From positions 618,029 to 649,454 of the forward strand of contig BFEA01000024.1 of assembly GCA_003427395.1 (NCBI GenBank): a stretch of 31,426 bases of DNA. Reading direction: 5' to 3'. Position numbers and translations under genes: made by a program. This stretch comes from Chara braunii. Taxonomy: Eukaryota; Streptophyta; Charophyceae; Charales; Characeae. The notes below the pieces were generated by a model. It did no database searches. It was not told where the DNA came from and was given only the letters and a program-made list of their open reading frames with translations. This document shows, piece by piece, positions 10,861 to 22,325 of the stretch (position 1 is its first letter; every line of letters starts with the position of its first letter).

Positions 10861-11460
10861 CGACTTCAGTCCCCCTTGGTGCCCTTCGAGTTCAGCGACG
10901 AAGCCCGGCATGCGTTTCACACGCTGAAGACGACTTTGCTTCAAGCTCCCGTCTTAAGCATCTATGACCTGACCTTGCCCACCAAAGTGACTACGGACGC
11001 TTCCAGTTATGGCATTGGCGCGGTTTTGGAATAGCATGACGGCACAGACTGGCATCCGATTGAGTACTTCAGCCAAAAGGTGCCGCCCATCAACACTCTT
11101 GATGATGCGAGGAAGAAGGAACTGCTAGCTTTTGTCACCGTACTTAAGCATTGGCGACACTTTCTCCTGGGGCGTCGGCGATTCACGTGGGCAACGGACA
11201 ACAATCCGTTGACGTATTACAAGACGCAAGACACGGTGAGCAGCACGATCGGTCGGTGGATGTACTTCATTGACCAGTTCGACTTCACCGCCAAGCACAT
11301 TCCGGCCTCCTCGAACAATGCAGCGGATGCTCTCTCGCGAAGACCTGTTCTTTGCGCCTTGGTGCACTCCACATTCGGCCTCGATGAGAACCTGCAACAA
11401 CACTTTGTAAACGGATACAAGTCAGATCCAGGATTCTCCACACTCTATGCGGACTTATCA
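10861..11460 (+). pseudogene. pol: Pol: RNase H
   Basis: Tether and Ty3-type RNase H, which degrades the RNA strand during reverse transcription. Catalytic residues are visible as TDAS (Asp at 10996-10998), KKELLAF (Glu) and ATDNNPL (Asp), then FTAKHIP and AADALSRRP. A TAG at 11032-11034 interrupts the frame after the first block, at a position where a single C-to-T change in a Gln codon would produce it. Otherwise the frame is continuous with the RT. Confidence 0.88.
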
Positions 11461-12640
11461 TCGGATCACCCGCCGGCAAGCAACTATCGCATCGTCGACG
11501 GCTACTTGCTTCTTTATACACCAGGCAAGGACTTGTTGTGTGTTCCCCAAGACCTCATCTTGCGCACTCGCCTTCTTGGCGAATACCACGATTCGCGGCT
11601 GGCGGGACACCTTGGCGTTGCACGCACACTTGCATGACTCCGCCAGCGATTTCACTGGACGGGCATCATCAGCGACGTCAACCGGTACATTCAGTCATGT
11701 GCAGTTTGCCACCAGAACAAAGGGCGTCATCAGCTCCCGTACAGCAAATTGAAACCATTGCCGATTCCTCGGGAACCGGGTCTCTCCATTGCTATGGATG
11801 TGACCGGTCCTTTCCCTTGCGATCGCCTTGGCCATGACGGTATTCTCACGGTCGTTGACCGTTTGAGCAAATACGCTCGATTTCTTCCATGCAAGTATCA
11901 TGCAACAGCTCCCGAGCTCGCACGACTTTTGCATACCGGCTGGTTTTGCAGCCACGGCATTCCGAAAGACATCGTCAGCGACTGCGACACTCGTTTCATG
12001 TCGGCCTTTTGGACGGCACTCATGGTGGAATCCGACACCAGCATGAAACCGAGTTCCGCACGGCATCCTCAAACGGATGGGCAAACGGAACGTGCGCAGA
12101 TGATGCTCCGTACACTCATCCGCCCAGATCAGAAGGACTGGGTTGACCGCCTCCCGACATCGAGTTCACCTACAACACTTCGGTGCACCCGGCGATTGGC
12201 GTGACTCCATTCGAGTTGCACCACGGTGGACGGAAAGGACGTATCTTCGCAGACATTTTGCTTCCATGGGCTGCCGACATCGACGCCGCTTGCTCCCCTT
12301 CTTCTACACGGAAGTACAGGGAACTGCTGGCCAAAGCCCGCGCAAACATGCAAAAGGCTCAGGTCCGTATGCAGCAGCAAGCGAACCGGCGTCGCATCCC
12401 ATGTCCAATTCACGCTGGCGACCTAGTTTGGGTCACCTCCGAGGAATTCACGCTCGAGCAACACGTCTCGCGCAAGCTCCTCCCTAAGTGGTTTGGACCA
12501 TGGATGGTCACTTCAGCAGCTGGCGATGACCCCGCGGGTCCATCTTTCATCATTGAGATTCCCCCACATTTGACGGTCCACCCGATATTCCACACTTCAA
12601 AGCTGGCAGTCCACACTCCAGCCTCCGCAGTGGACTTTTC
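11461..12640 (+). pseudogene. pol: Pol: integrase
   Basis: Inserts element DNA into the host chromosome. The HHCC zinc-binding domain is visible as YHDSRLAGHLG (His-x6-His) and SCAVCHQ (Cys-x2-Cys), interrupted by TGA at 11635-11637. The core carries AMDVTG (Asp 11797-11799), VSDCDTRF (Asp 11980-11982) and GQTER (Glu 12088-12090). The last two are exactly 35 residues apart, a DD35E core. The residue after the second Asp is Cys, where Arg is usual. The segment after TER looks a few residues shorter than I expect for the family. A one-base loss in the C run at about 12151-12156 shifts the frame. The C-terminal part (GDLVWV, LLPKWFGPWMV, VHPIFHTSKL) then reads on one frame back. Confidence 0.9.
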
Positions 12641-12913
12641 GGGCAGACGGTCAAGGACTCTCCTTCAATGGATGGTCATCAGGAGGTCGACCGCGTTCTC
12701 ATGCATCGCAAGCATGGCAACAAGCCTATGCAGTACAAAGTTACGTTTAAGCAATGCGATCCCAACGAAACACGCTGGATTTCAAGAGCTGACCTGAAGG
12801 CGACATCACCCCTCATCTTCACGCATTACGAAAAACAGCGACTTGCTAATAGAGCTGCCCAACCTGCCCGCCCTGTACGGACATCGGACAGACAGCTTCG
12901 CCCTCGCAGTTAG
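12641..12913 (+). pseudogene. Chromodomain-like C-terminal tail of pol
   Basis: After a second -1-type frame change (about 12645-12668) the tail reads QEVDRVLMHRKHGN, MQYKVTFKQCDPNETRWISRADL and a basic end, closing with TAG at 12911-12913. The order (VxxIL-like strand, YxVxF strand, TRWI, acidic-leucine end) matches the chromodomain-like module of chromoviruses, which is thought to steer integration to particular chromatin. It is a weak match to a canonical chromodomain, so 'chromodomain-like' is the safe label. The polypurine tract starts 11 bases later. Confidence 0.7.
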
Positions 12914-12923
12914 CTCGGTCTTC

Positions 12924-12934
12924 AAGGGGGGGAG
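12924..12934 (+). promoter_or_regulatory. Polypurine tract of element 1
   Basis: AAGGGGGGGAG lies directly before the 3' LTR. An RNase-H-resistant purine run here primes plus-strand DNA. Its position next to the TG of the LTR fixes the LTR's left end. Confidence 0.85.
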
Positions 12935-14912
12935 TGTGTGGCATTCTGAGCCACACGGGCCCCAGTTAGGGCCCGGTTCCAGACAGGCAGGGTAGGCTCA
13001 AGGGACGACGGTTCAGATGAGGCGCAGATGGGCCTGGACCACGGCGGTTCAGGCAGGCCCAAGGTAGAAGCCCAGGCCGAATGGCCACAAGGCCGGTACC
13101 GGTCCAGCATAGGACCTACCGGCCGCGCTTCAGAGGCTGCCACATTTTAGGCGCCAAGTCCAGTTTGAATCTGGACCGTCGATTCAGATCAACGGTCCAG
13201 GCCGGTAGGTACCAGCAGGNNNNNNNNNNNNNNNNNNNNNNNNNNNNNNNNNNNNNNNNNNNNNNNNNNNNNNNNNNNNNNNNNNNNNNNNNNNNNNNNN
13301 NNNNNNNNNNNNNNNNNNNNNNNNNNNNNNNNNNNNNNNNNNNNNNNNNNNNNNNNNNNNNNNNNNNNNNNNNNNNNNNNNNNNNNNNNNNNNNNNNNNN
13401 NNNNNNNNNNNNNNNNNNNNNNNNNNNNNNNNNNNNNNNNNNNNNNNNNNNNNNNNNNNNNNNNNNNNNNNNNNNNNNNNNNNNNNNNNNNNNNNNNNNN
13501 NNNNNNNNNNNNNNNNNNNNNNNNNNNNNNNNNNNNNNNNNNNNNNNNNNNNNNNNNNNNNNNNNNNNNNNNNNNNNNNNNNNNNNNNNNNNNNNNNNNN
13601 NNNNNNNNNNNNNNNNNNNNNNNNNNNNNNNNNNNNNNNNNNNNNNNNNNNNNNNNNNNNNNNNNNNNNNNNNNNNNNNNNNNNNNNNNNNNNNNNNNNN
13701 NNNNNNNNNNNNGTCTAAGTCTACTTCTGGGTTCTCCTACGGGACTACTGCAGTATGAAGGATGGTTACGAATTCTGATAACATTGGGATCAACGACATT
13801 GGGACTACGAGTTAAGGACTACTTGGGGATCTGATTTCATCTTCCTTCTGAAGATGTACTTGACATTGTGAGATCGATATCTGAGATATTGTGAGACTTG
13901 GCATTCGCGGCATTTCAGGTTTTCGTCACTTCTGACATTTGTAGCCCTACCTATATCACTAGCCTACCACCCAAGTGCGAGGCATATGGCCCCGATGAGC
14001 CCCTTTGGCCCTGTTTGCAGTATTGTCGGCCGCCCTAAGTGAAGGCAGGCTGGACCAGGGCCTTAGGGCCCCTTTTTCAGGCCTCCACGCAACTGGGAGA
14101 ATTCAGACAGTTGTGTGGCGTCAGTTGGTTACAAGCACCCAGGCCCAGGCATCCGTTTTCCAAATGTATCTGAAGTACGCCCTGGGGCAGACGCGTATAC
14201 AGACCGAACACAGGCTGTGGGCAGTTGGGTACGGGCAACTAACTCAGGCCCTGGGCCTGTTTTGGATGGATTGGGGCTCAGCCAGTCGGGGCCTACCGGA
14301 AGCTTCCGGGCGAGGGCCCAGCGCAGCCTGGCCGCAGCAGCAAGCAGGCCACTTCCATTTAGGAAAGGGCCTGCCTCTGCATTTGGCATTGGGGCACTGG
14401 CTGCATGCTGCGCAAGCGCTGCTGCGCTAAGGCTGGCCAGCGCTCACACACTCACGGGCGAGCTGGAAGGAGCAGGCAGCCATAGCCGAGCTGCGCTGCT
14501 GTATGCTGGATGGGGCGCATGGTGGTTCTTGGGTGCATGTGGCATCTGTGAGTTGGGGAACGAGGTTGTGAGTGATACGAGAGACATACCTGGTGCTTGA
14601 AGCGTACCGCATTGGCCGAGATCTGCTCGTACTTCAGGGAGCTGTTGACGTCATCAGCGGCATTGTAGATAGGCTAGATAGGATCTGCCATTTGTAGTCT
14701 GGGCACTGAGAGCCAGATAGAATACTGACATTGGTTCTTTGTTGATGATGATGAGACTATTCCAGCATTGTCAATTGTGAGTTTTTGCTGTGCTCTTATT
14801 TGGTGGAACTCGTGATGCAAATCTGCTATTGGTTCGAGGTCATGACCATCTGGTCTCATGTGTATGATGCTGTTTGATTTCTGAAGTTTGCTATCGCTCA
14901 TTTTCCTCGCAA
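12935..14912 (+). mobile_element. 3' LTR of element 1, hybrid right part
   Basis: Starts with TG after the polypurine tract. 12935-13219 and 13713-13941 match the 5' LTR (2395-2677 and 3007-3212). This copy has about 22 extra bases near 13785-13806. From 13942 the sequence no longer matches the 5' LTR, although it runs to another PBS-like site at 14915. A 3' LTR should be followed by flanking DNA and not by a PBS. So 13942-14912 may be the right part of a related LTR from a second, tandem or nested element. No target-site duplication is visible at either outer end. Confidence 0.65.
13220..13712. other. Assembly gap (493 Ns)
   Basis: The gap lies within the 3' LTR. The matching stretch in the 5' LTR (2678-3006) is 329 bases and contains the long CT microsatellite, so the gap length is probably only an estimate. 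Any reading frame that runs through it is meaningless. Confidence 1.
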
Positions 14913-14914
14913 TT

Positions 14915-14925
14915 TGGTATCGGAG
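14915..14925 (+). promoter_or_regulatory. Second PBS-like site
   Basis: TGGTATCGGAG, identical over 11 bases to the PBS at 4534 and 28046 and then diverging. It marks the start of another element's internal region, or a relic of one, immediately after the hybrid 3' LTR. No gag or pol follows it in this window. Confidence 0.6.
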
Positions 14926-17900
14926 TTGTGGTACGGTGCGCTCATCTGGCGCTTGTCTTCTGCCTCTGCGGTACATGCACGTGGTCTGCTGGGCGAGCGG
15001 CCGTGGGAGGTGCGTAGTGAGGAGGGTGGAGACAAGTGAGGCGACCCAGGAGGTGAGGGGTATCCCCAGGAAGGCTACTATGTGGTGATTATTGGGTGTT
15101 CACAGTGTGATAAGAACTATTCGACGTGTGATTGATGCTGACTGGAACCGCGGTGAAATGCTCGTTGTGCGGAAGCAGCGATTGGTCATCACAATCAACA
15201 TCGGGTCATCTGGTGAGAATATCTGTGGTTGGGGGCACATATTTTGAGGTACGTTGCACCTAACCTTATCTACCCTCTTCGACACTTCTTACCGCGAGGA
15301 TGTGTGTTTTGTCTTGAGAGTCATCTCATATGAGGAGTCGTGTGTGCTCAACCTTGAGAGCCGTCAGTGTTCACGTGGAGCATCTGGAAGGAGAGGGCGG
15401 TGCTATCTGAAGGGCCCTGGACGAAGCACTGGGTCACGATCACCATGCCAACCCACTGGGAGTAGAGCACGCATGCTTTGCTGCTTTGTCCTTTGTCTGC
15501 TCACTGCTCTATAGAGGGGTTCTGAGGGGCAGGCCAGCCCTATGGGAAAGACGAGACCGGACATCTATAAATAAGTACCGGTGGGGACCTTCCATTGGCT
15601 GTGATCGTCGTCATGTTTGCGACGTTAAATAATTCCTGAGGACTTCGGGGCCGTCCATAAAAACGCCTCCCGCCTAAACAACTTGTACGGGACTACCCCT
15701 AATGCCAAGTCCACAACCATTGCGTTCTCTCCTTCCTTGGACAAGTAGATTCATCCTTGGGCCTCCAGAGTCCCCATAAATTCCAAGTCGGTTAGGTTAG
15801 GAGTTAGCCGGGTTAGGCTGACCTTGGTCCACAATGTTTCTATCCAAAGGAAGGCGTCCCCGTCGCCCAACATCACGGTTTGGTACGCCGACTCTAGATT
15901 TGTCCAGGTCCCTTCTTTCGCCAGAACGATGGACACCCCGTCCCTACTTTTCACAACCAAGCACCGACCCCAGTTCTTGGGTCCGATCAGCCTACATCCT
16001 GGATGAGAATATTTCAGACCCCTCATCAAGGTCTAGCCTAATCTACCTCCCCATCCTCACATTCTAACCTTCCTCGGATACCCTTGAACGGTCCCCTCTT
16101 TACCCAAGCTCATTCTCTTGGTTCTTTTAAAGGTTGACCTCTATCTCTTTCCCTCATGGTCTTCACTCACTCGTGCGGACTTAGGCAGGAGGTGGGAATA
16201 GACTAGAATCTTGGCCCTGCCCAACAACTCACGTCTCAATCATCTTCACAGAGGAGGATACAAAATACGAAAAACTCCGGCAACCTCACATACAGGCGCG
16301 ATCATCTCCTCACCGGCCTCTTCCCAAAGTGGTCTCTCCATTGTTACCATCGGCAGAGTTTTATCCCATACCTCAAGCATAGCTCAACCGCCGCGAGCGC
16401 GGTACCTCAACTCCGGCACAGGGTGTCATCCCTCTTCGTTTGCCCAGAATACCCCATCCCGTCTTGCTGCCCTTGCACACCCCCGTTGGTACCCGGAATA
16501 ACCCCGCGCACCCAGTAGGAGCGAAGGTCATTCGTCCGAGCATTCACTTCCATCCGTTCGATAAGAGTTAGCCTTTCTCATGCCGTACTTCGAGAAGCTA
16601 CTAACCGTCTCTGAGGCTCTCTCCTTGTCCCATATGCAGCGGTCCTCCTCCGTCTGCCGGCAAGCGGTCGCCCCGCTTGAGGAGGCGTTTCGCATCCCGC
16701 CTGGGCAAGGTGTCGAGCCATGCTCGGTCCGCCCGGGAGGGAATGCTACTAATCAACCGGCGAGACCAACTCCTGCCCAACAGTCCGGTGGCCCAACCTC
16801 CCACACGCGAGACCAAGCAGCACTGGAATAGAAACGACGTTTCACAACCCACCCCAACTGGTTTAGACCCACCCTTTCCTTCCGTAGGTAGAACACTCAA
16901 TTTCCCCTCATGCAGATTACAAGTCCCAAGTGGGACACACATAGTACAAGTGTTTTTCCCATAGTGCATTCATCGCATCTTACCCATGCCTCGCATTATC
17001 TCTCAGGACCGTGTGTGCCACCCCCCCTATTGTCCATGCACAGTGGCTGGTTCCTTTTCGTGAGCATCTTCAAAGGTGAGCTAGTTTTCTTTGGAGTCTA
17101 GCAACTCCCTTCATTCTCATTCTCTTCTTTTGCCTATCGCTTCATAGGGCAGGATTGTTCTTTTCTCGATTACCGTTGTGTTCATGTTGGTTCCTTCAAG
17201 CATCTCAAGTGTATAGTGCATGGGCCGGCTGGACCCAGAAAAAGAAGAGAGAAGAGCACCCAGCCGGTCGGATCACTCCGCCGCGGGATTTTCATTGGAC
17301 CCCGACCGAAGTCGAAGCACCAACCGCCTGCCAGGTAACCGGAGACCTTCTTTCACACGAAGCGGAAGGGTCGACATGGGAGTTGCCCTAAGCTTCCCCG
17401 GACTGGCGAACACTAGCACCGGACGAAGGGGGGCTAGCGCCACTCCGCAGAGGAGTGCGCTGATCACGTGTGCCTCATGCATGTTATACCTCCAGGCCTG
17501 GTCATGCCATGCACCCAGCCACTCTCAAATCTGATTCTCTCAAAGGGAAGAGCAAACGCAAGTCTTTATTTCCTTATCTTTGGTAGTGTACACGTCCGTG
17601 TGTCGCCCCCCCCCTTCGGGATGGATAGGGTCAGTTTAACCCTATGCCCGTCACCTCCACCATTTTTGTAGGGCCAAACCCCGTTAGACTTTCGAGCCTG
17701 TGTCGACCCCACTGCGGATCCCAGTTGGCTCGGCCCGCCTACGTTCATGCTCAAGGCGCGGGCCATTCGTCACGGGTTCACCCCCACCTAGTGCTTTGAG
17801 ATGGATGGGGGTGGGCCATCGAGCAAGAGAGCTTTGACATTGGGGATGTAGCTCAGCCCTCACACCGGGCCGTAGTCTCGATGGTCTTTTCCCAAGCGTA

Positions 17901-18770
17901 ACTTTTTTATTCCTGATTGTGTTCGCAGGCAATTGCTCTTTCCAATACTCATGCAATCCAGGGGTTGTTTGAGGTCTTCTCTTCTTTCGTGCGTAGGCTA
18001 AGCACCATCCTTAGGCCACTCACCATTTCCCTAACACAATAGTCTTGTGACCTCATCGGGGCGTGGCGGTGTCGTCTTCCCCCTTTGCCCCTATGCACTT
18101 CTGGTGACCAACACATTCCATTCATGGCCTTGTTGCCTAGTCTTTTCGGGGCTTCCTCCTCATACAAAGGGCTACTTTATACTTCAACCATCAAAGACCT
18201 CAGTTCCCTCACATCCCACACTCAAAGTCTCATGCACAAAGGCCCCATTCATAGGCAGAGTTTACACTAAGGGCCCCTCGACCCTTTGCCCTTTCCCGTT
18301 CCCTTTGCCGCTTGGCCTACCCGGCCCAGTCCCGCTCAAGGCATTCCAATGCTACTCACCTGCACAGTCTACTCAAAGCAAAAACCGATACAATCTCCCC
18401 CTTCGGGTCAACACATAGCCCTTCCCGCATGCCTAAGCATTTTTTCTTTATCCTTGGCCTCCTTCCCATTCCTTTTTCTTTCGTTCCCAGCCAGTCCATC
18501 CTCTTCTCATAGTCATGCAGTCCGAGTTCTGGTTAAGTCAACTGACTTTTCTCTTAGTCAACAATCTCTTCCTTTAGTCCTCCTTCGACTAATCCACTTT
18601 CCGATTCCCTAGCGTTTTTGCGCTCACCTCTCTCAAATCTTCTCTTCCTTTTCCTTTTTGGTGGTGCAAGAAACCGACAGTCCTTCCCTTGCCCTCTTTC
18701 TCCACCAGGTGAGGTCAACTTTCTTTCACCGTTCGTCCCCTGGCAATGTAACAAGTGAGAGAGGAGAGGT
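14926..18770. other. Unassigned, possibly decayed element interior
   Basis: No intact gene is seen. If the PBS at 14915 is real, this may be the leader or eroded interior of an element. On the minus strand several open segments look slightly protein-like: 15751-16026, 16601-16969 and 17566-17860. The last reads on through in-frame stops, with phrases such as YIPNVKALLLDGPPPSI. None matches a family I know, and frames break often. 18420-18770 becomes pyrimidine-rich and ends in a run of 19 A. Confidence 0.4.
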
Positions 18771-18789
18771 AAAAAAAAAAAAAAAAAAA
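18771..18789 (+). repeat. A19 homopolymer at the satellite boundary
   Basis: Nineteen A residues lie directly against the first satellite monomer. It could be a poly(A) tail relic of a retroposed sequence on the plus strand, or slippage at the array edge. No target-site duplication was found. Confidence 0.9.
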
Positions 18790-21700
18790 CATACACACAT
18801 GTGAGCTATGGAGCAACTAAGAAGGAACCAACACATCACCAAGTGAGGAAAGACTGAACTTGCACAAGTGAGAGTGCAGCATACACACATGCGAGCTATG
18901 GAGCAACTAGGAAGGAACAGGTACATCACCAAGTGAGAGAAAGACTGACCTTGCACAAGTGGGACTGCAACATACACACATGTGAGCAAGGAAGGAACCA
19001 GCACGTCACCAAGTGAGAGAGGACTGAACTTGCACAAGTGAGAGTACAACATATACACATGTGAGCTATGCAGCAACTAAGAAGGAACCGACACATCACC
19101 AAGTGAGGAAAGACTGAACTTGCACGAGTGAGAGTGCAACATACACACATGTGATCTATGAACCAACTAGGAAGGAACCGATACATGACCAAGTGAGAGA
19201 AGGATTGAATTTACACAAATGAATCTACAACATACACACATGTGAGGTAGGGAGCAACTAGGAAGAAACCGATACATCACCAAGTGAGAGAAAGACTGAA
19301 CTTGCACAAATGAATCTTCAACATACAAACATGTAAGCTATGGAGCAATTAGGAACGAACCAGCACATCATAAAGTAAGGAAAGACTAAACTTACATAAG
19401 TGAGAGTGCAACATATACATATGTGAGTTATGGAGCAACTAGGAAGACATCGGTATATCAACAAGTGAGAGAAAAACTGAACTTGCGCAAGTGGGAGTGC
19501 AGCATACACACATGTGGGCTATGGACCAACTAGGAAGTAACCGACACATCACCAAGTGGGAGAAAGACTGAACTTGCACAAGTGAGAGTGCAGCATACAC
19601 ACATGTGAGCTATGCAGCAACAAGGAAGGGACCGACACATCACCAAGTGAGGAAAGACTGGACTTGCACAAGCGAGAGTGTAGCGTACACAAATGTGAGC
19701 TATGGAGCAACTAGGTAGGAACCGCTATATCCCCAAGTGAGAAAAAGACTGAACTTATACAAATGAATCTACAACATACACACATATGAGTTATGGAGCA
19801 ACTAGGAAGGAACCGACACATCACCAAGTGAGGAAACACTGAACTTGCACAAATGAATCTACAGCATACACACATGTGAGCTATGGAGCAGTAGGAGGAA
19901 CCGACACATCACCAAGTGAGGAAAGATAGAACTTGCACAAATGAGAGTGCAATATACACATATGTGAGCTATGGAACAACTAGGAAGGAACCGGTACATC
20001 ACCAAGTGAGAGAAAGACTGAACTTGCACAAGTGAGAGTGCAGCATACACACATGTGAGATATGGAGCAACTAGGAAGGAACCGACACATCACCAAGTGA
20101 GGAAAGACTGAACTTGCACAAGTGAGAGTCCAACATACACACATGTGAGCTATGAAGCAANCCAAGTGAGGAAAGACTGAACTTGCACAAGTGAGAGTCC
20201 AACATACACACATGTGAGCTATGAAGCAACTAGGAAGGAACCGACACATCACCAAGGGAGGAAAGACTGAACTTGCGCAAGTGAGAGCGCAACATATACA
20301 CATGTGAGCAATGGAGCAACTAGGAAGGAACCGGTACATCACCAAGTGAGAGAAAGACTGAACTTGCACCAATGAATCTACAACATCCACACATGTGAGC
20401 TATGAAGCAACTAGGAAGGAACCGACACATCACCAAGTGAGGAAAGACTGATCTTTCACAAGTGAGAGTGCAACATACACGCATGTGAGCTATGAAGCAA
20501 CTAGGAAGGAACTAGTACATCACCAAGTGAGAGAAAGACTGAATTTGCACAGGTGAATCTACAACATGCACACATGTGAACTATGGAGCAACTAGGAAGG
20601 AACCGGCACATCACCAAGTGAGGAAAGACTGAACTTGCACAAGTGAGAGTGCAACATACACATATGTGAGCTATGGAGCTGCTAGGAAGGAACCGGTACA
20701 TCACCAAGTGAGAGAAAGACTGAACTTGCACAAATGAATCTACAACATACACACATGTGAGCTATGGATTAACTAGGAAGGAACCGGTACATCACCAAGT
20801 GAGAGAAAGACTGACCTTGNCTGACCTTGCACAAATGAATCTACAACATACACACATGTGAGCTATGGATTAACTAGGAAGGAACCGGTACATCACCAAG
20901 TGAGAGAAAGACTGAACTTGCACCAATGAATCTACAACATACACACATGTGAGCTATGGAGCAACTGGGAAGGAATCGACACATCACCAAGTGAGGAAAG
21001 ATTGAACTTGCACAAGTGAGAGTGCAACATACACACATGTGAGCTATGGAGCAACTAGGAAGGAACCGGTACATCACCAAGTGAGAGAAAGATTGAACTT
21101 GCACATGTGAATCAACGATATGCACACATATGAGCTATGGAGCAACTAGGAAGGAAACGACACATCACCAAGTGAGGAAAGATTGAACTTGCACAAGTGA
21201 GAGTGTAGCATACACACATGTCAGGTATGGAGCAACTAGGAAGGAACCGGTACATGACCAAGAGAGAGAAAGAATGAATTTGCATAAAGGAACCTACAAC
21301 ATATACACATGTGAGCTATGGACCAACCAGGAATGAACCGGCACATCACCAAGTGAGGAAAGACCGAACTTGCACAAGTGAGAGTGCAACATACGCACAT
21401 GTGAGCTATGGAGCAACTAGGAAGGAACCGACACATCACCAAGTGAGGAAATACAGAACTTGCATAAGTGAGAGTGCAGCATACAAACATGTGAGGTATG
21501 GAGCAACTAGGAAGGAACCGGTACATCACCAAGTGAGAGAAAGAATGAACTTGCACAAATGAATCTACAACATACACACATGTGAGGTATGAAGCAACTA
21601 GGAAGGAACGGGCATATCACCAAGTGAGGAAAGACTGAACTTGCACAAGTGAGAGTCTAGCATACACACATCTGAGCTATGGAGCAACTAGGAAGGAACA

Positions 21701-21815
21701 GGTATATCAGCAAGTGAGAGAAAGGCTGGATTTGCACAAATGAACCTACAACATACACACATGTGAGGTATGGAGCAACTAGGAAGGAACCGACACATCA
21801 CCAAGTGAGAAAAAA
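18790..21815. repeat. Satellite array of 90/91-bp monomers
   Basis: About 33 head-to-tail monomers (array length divided by unit length), each starting near CATACACACATGTGAGCTAT. Two types mostly alternate. Type A (90 bp) has CCGACACATC, GTGAGGAAAG and AAGTGAGAGTGCA. Type B (91 bp) has CCGGTACATC, GTGAGAGAAAG and AATGAATCTACA. The natural unit is thus a dimer of about 181 bp. Early monomers (about 18960-19020) carry deletions, and the array fades at 21800-21870. The minus-strand reading frames in it are by-products of the 90-bp periodicity. Two single Ns (20161, 20820) sit between duplicated segments, so copy number is uncertain. Confidence 0.95.
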
Positions 21816-22139
21816 AGTGTTGCAAGTGAGTGAAACTTGCTCAAACACCTGCATAGGACTCGTGAAAGGAACCATACTTGAATCAGATCATCATAAGGTG
21901 AGAAATCGGACCATTCAAGAGACAAGGATCATCAACATGCTGAACTGAGTGAGAATCAATGTAACAATTTGCCCCCAAGTGGAGGGAGAGAGAGACCTTG
22001 AGGGGAGAGTGAGTAAAACTCTTCCTCAAGCTAGGAATCTCATAGCTCAAAGTGGTGATTTGCCAGGGAGTAAGAAAAATACCATCATGGAGGCACTACT
22101 AATAGAGGAGTTATTTTTTATCTCTTCCCTGAAGAAGAA
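21816..22139. other. Unassigned, right edge of satellite
   Basis: The first 60 bases still echo the satellite (AAGTGAG, GAAACTTGC words). The rest shows no gene, and composition changes to A/G-rich toward the GAA tract. Confidence 0.5.
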
Positions 22140-22325
22140 GTAGAAGGTGATGGGGAAGAAGAAGAGGAGGAGGAGGAGGATGGAGAGGGAAGAATAAAGA
22201 AGAAAAGGAGAGAAGAAGAAGAAGAAGAAGAAGAAGAAGAAGAAGAAGAAGAAGAGAGGAAGAAGAAGAAGAAGAAGAAGAAGAAGAAAAATAAAAAGAA
22301 GAAGAAGAGGAAGAAGAATAAGAAG
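22140..22325. repeat. Imperfect (GAA)n purine tract
   Basis: An almost uninterrupted purine strand dominated by GAA and GAG triplets, with the purest part at about 22213-22290. Poly-Leu/Phe/Ser or poly-Lys/Glu frames through it are low-complexity artefacts. Confidence 0.95.

Noticed and set aside
13081-13758. 225-residue plus-strand coding frame
   Set aside because: Most of it is the N gap.
14005-14600. Overlapping frames of 141 and 161 residues
   Set aside because: They lie in the GC-rich right part of the LTR, read in competing frames, and show no domain.
19980-21577. Repeat proteins on the minus strand of the satellite (HMCVCCTLTCASSVFPHLVM-type repeats)
   Set aside because: The open frames follow from a 90-bp period without stops. 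The 91-bp monomers break frame, and no start context or non-repeat part exists.
18790-21815. CRISPR-like array
   Set aside because: There are no spacer units of unique sequence. The array is continuous head-to-tail satellite in a eukaryotic genome.
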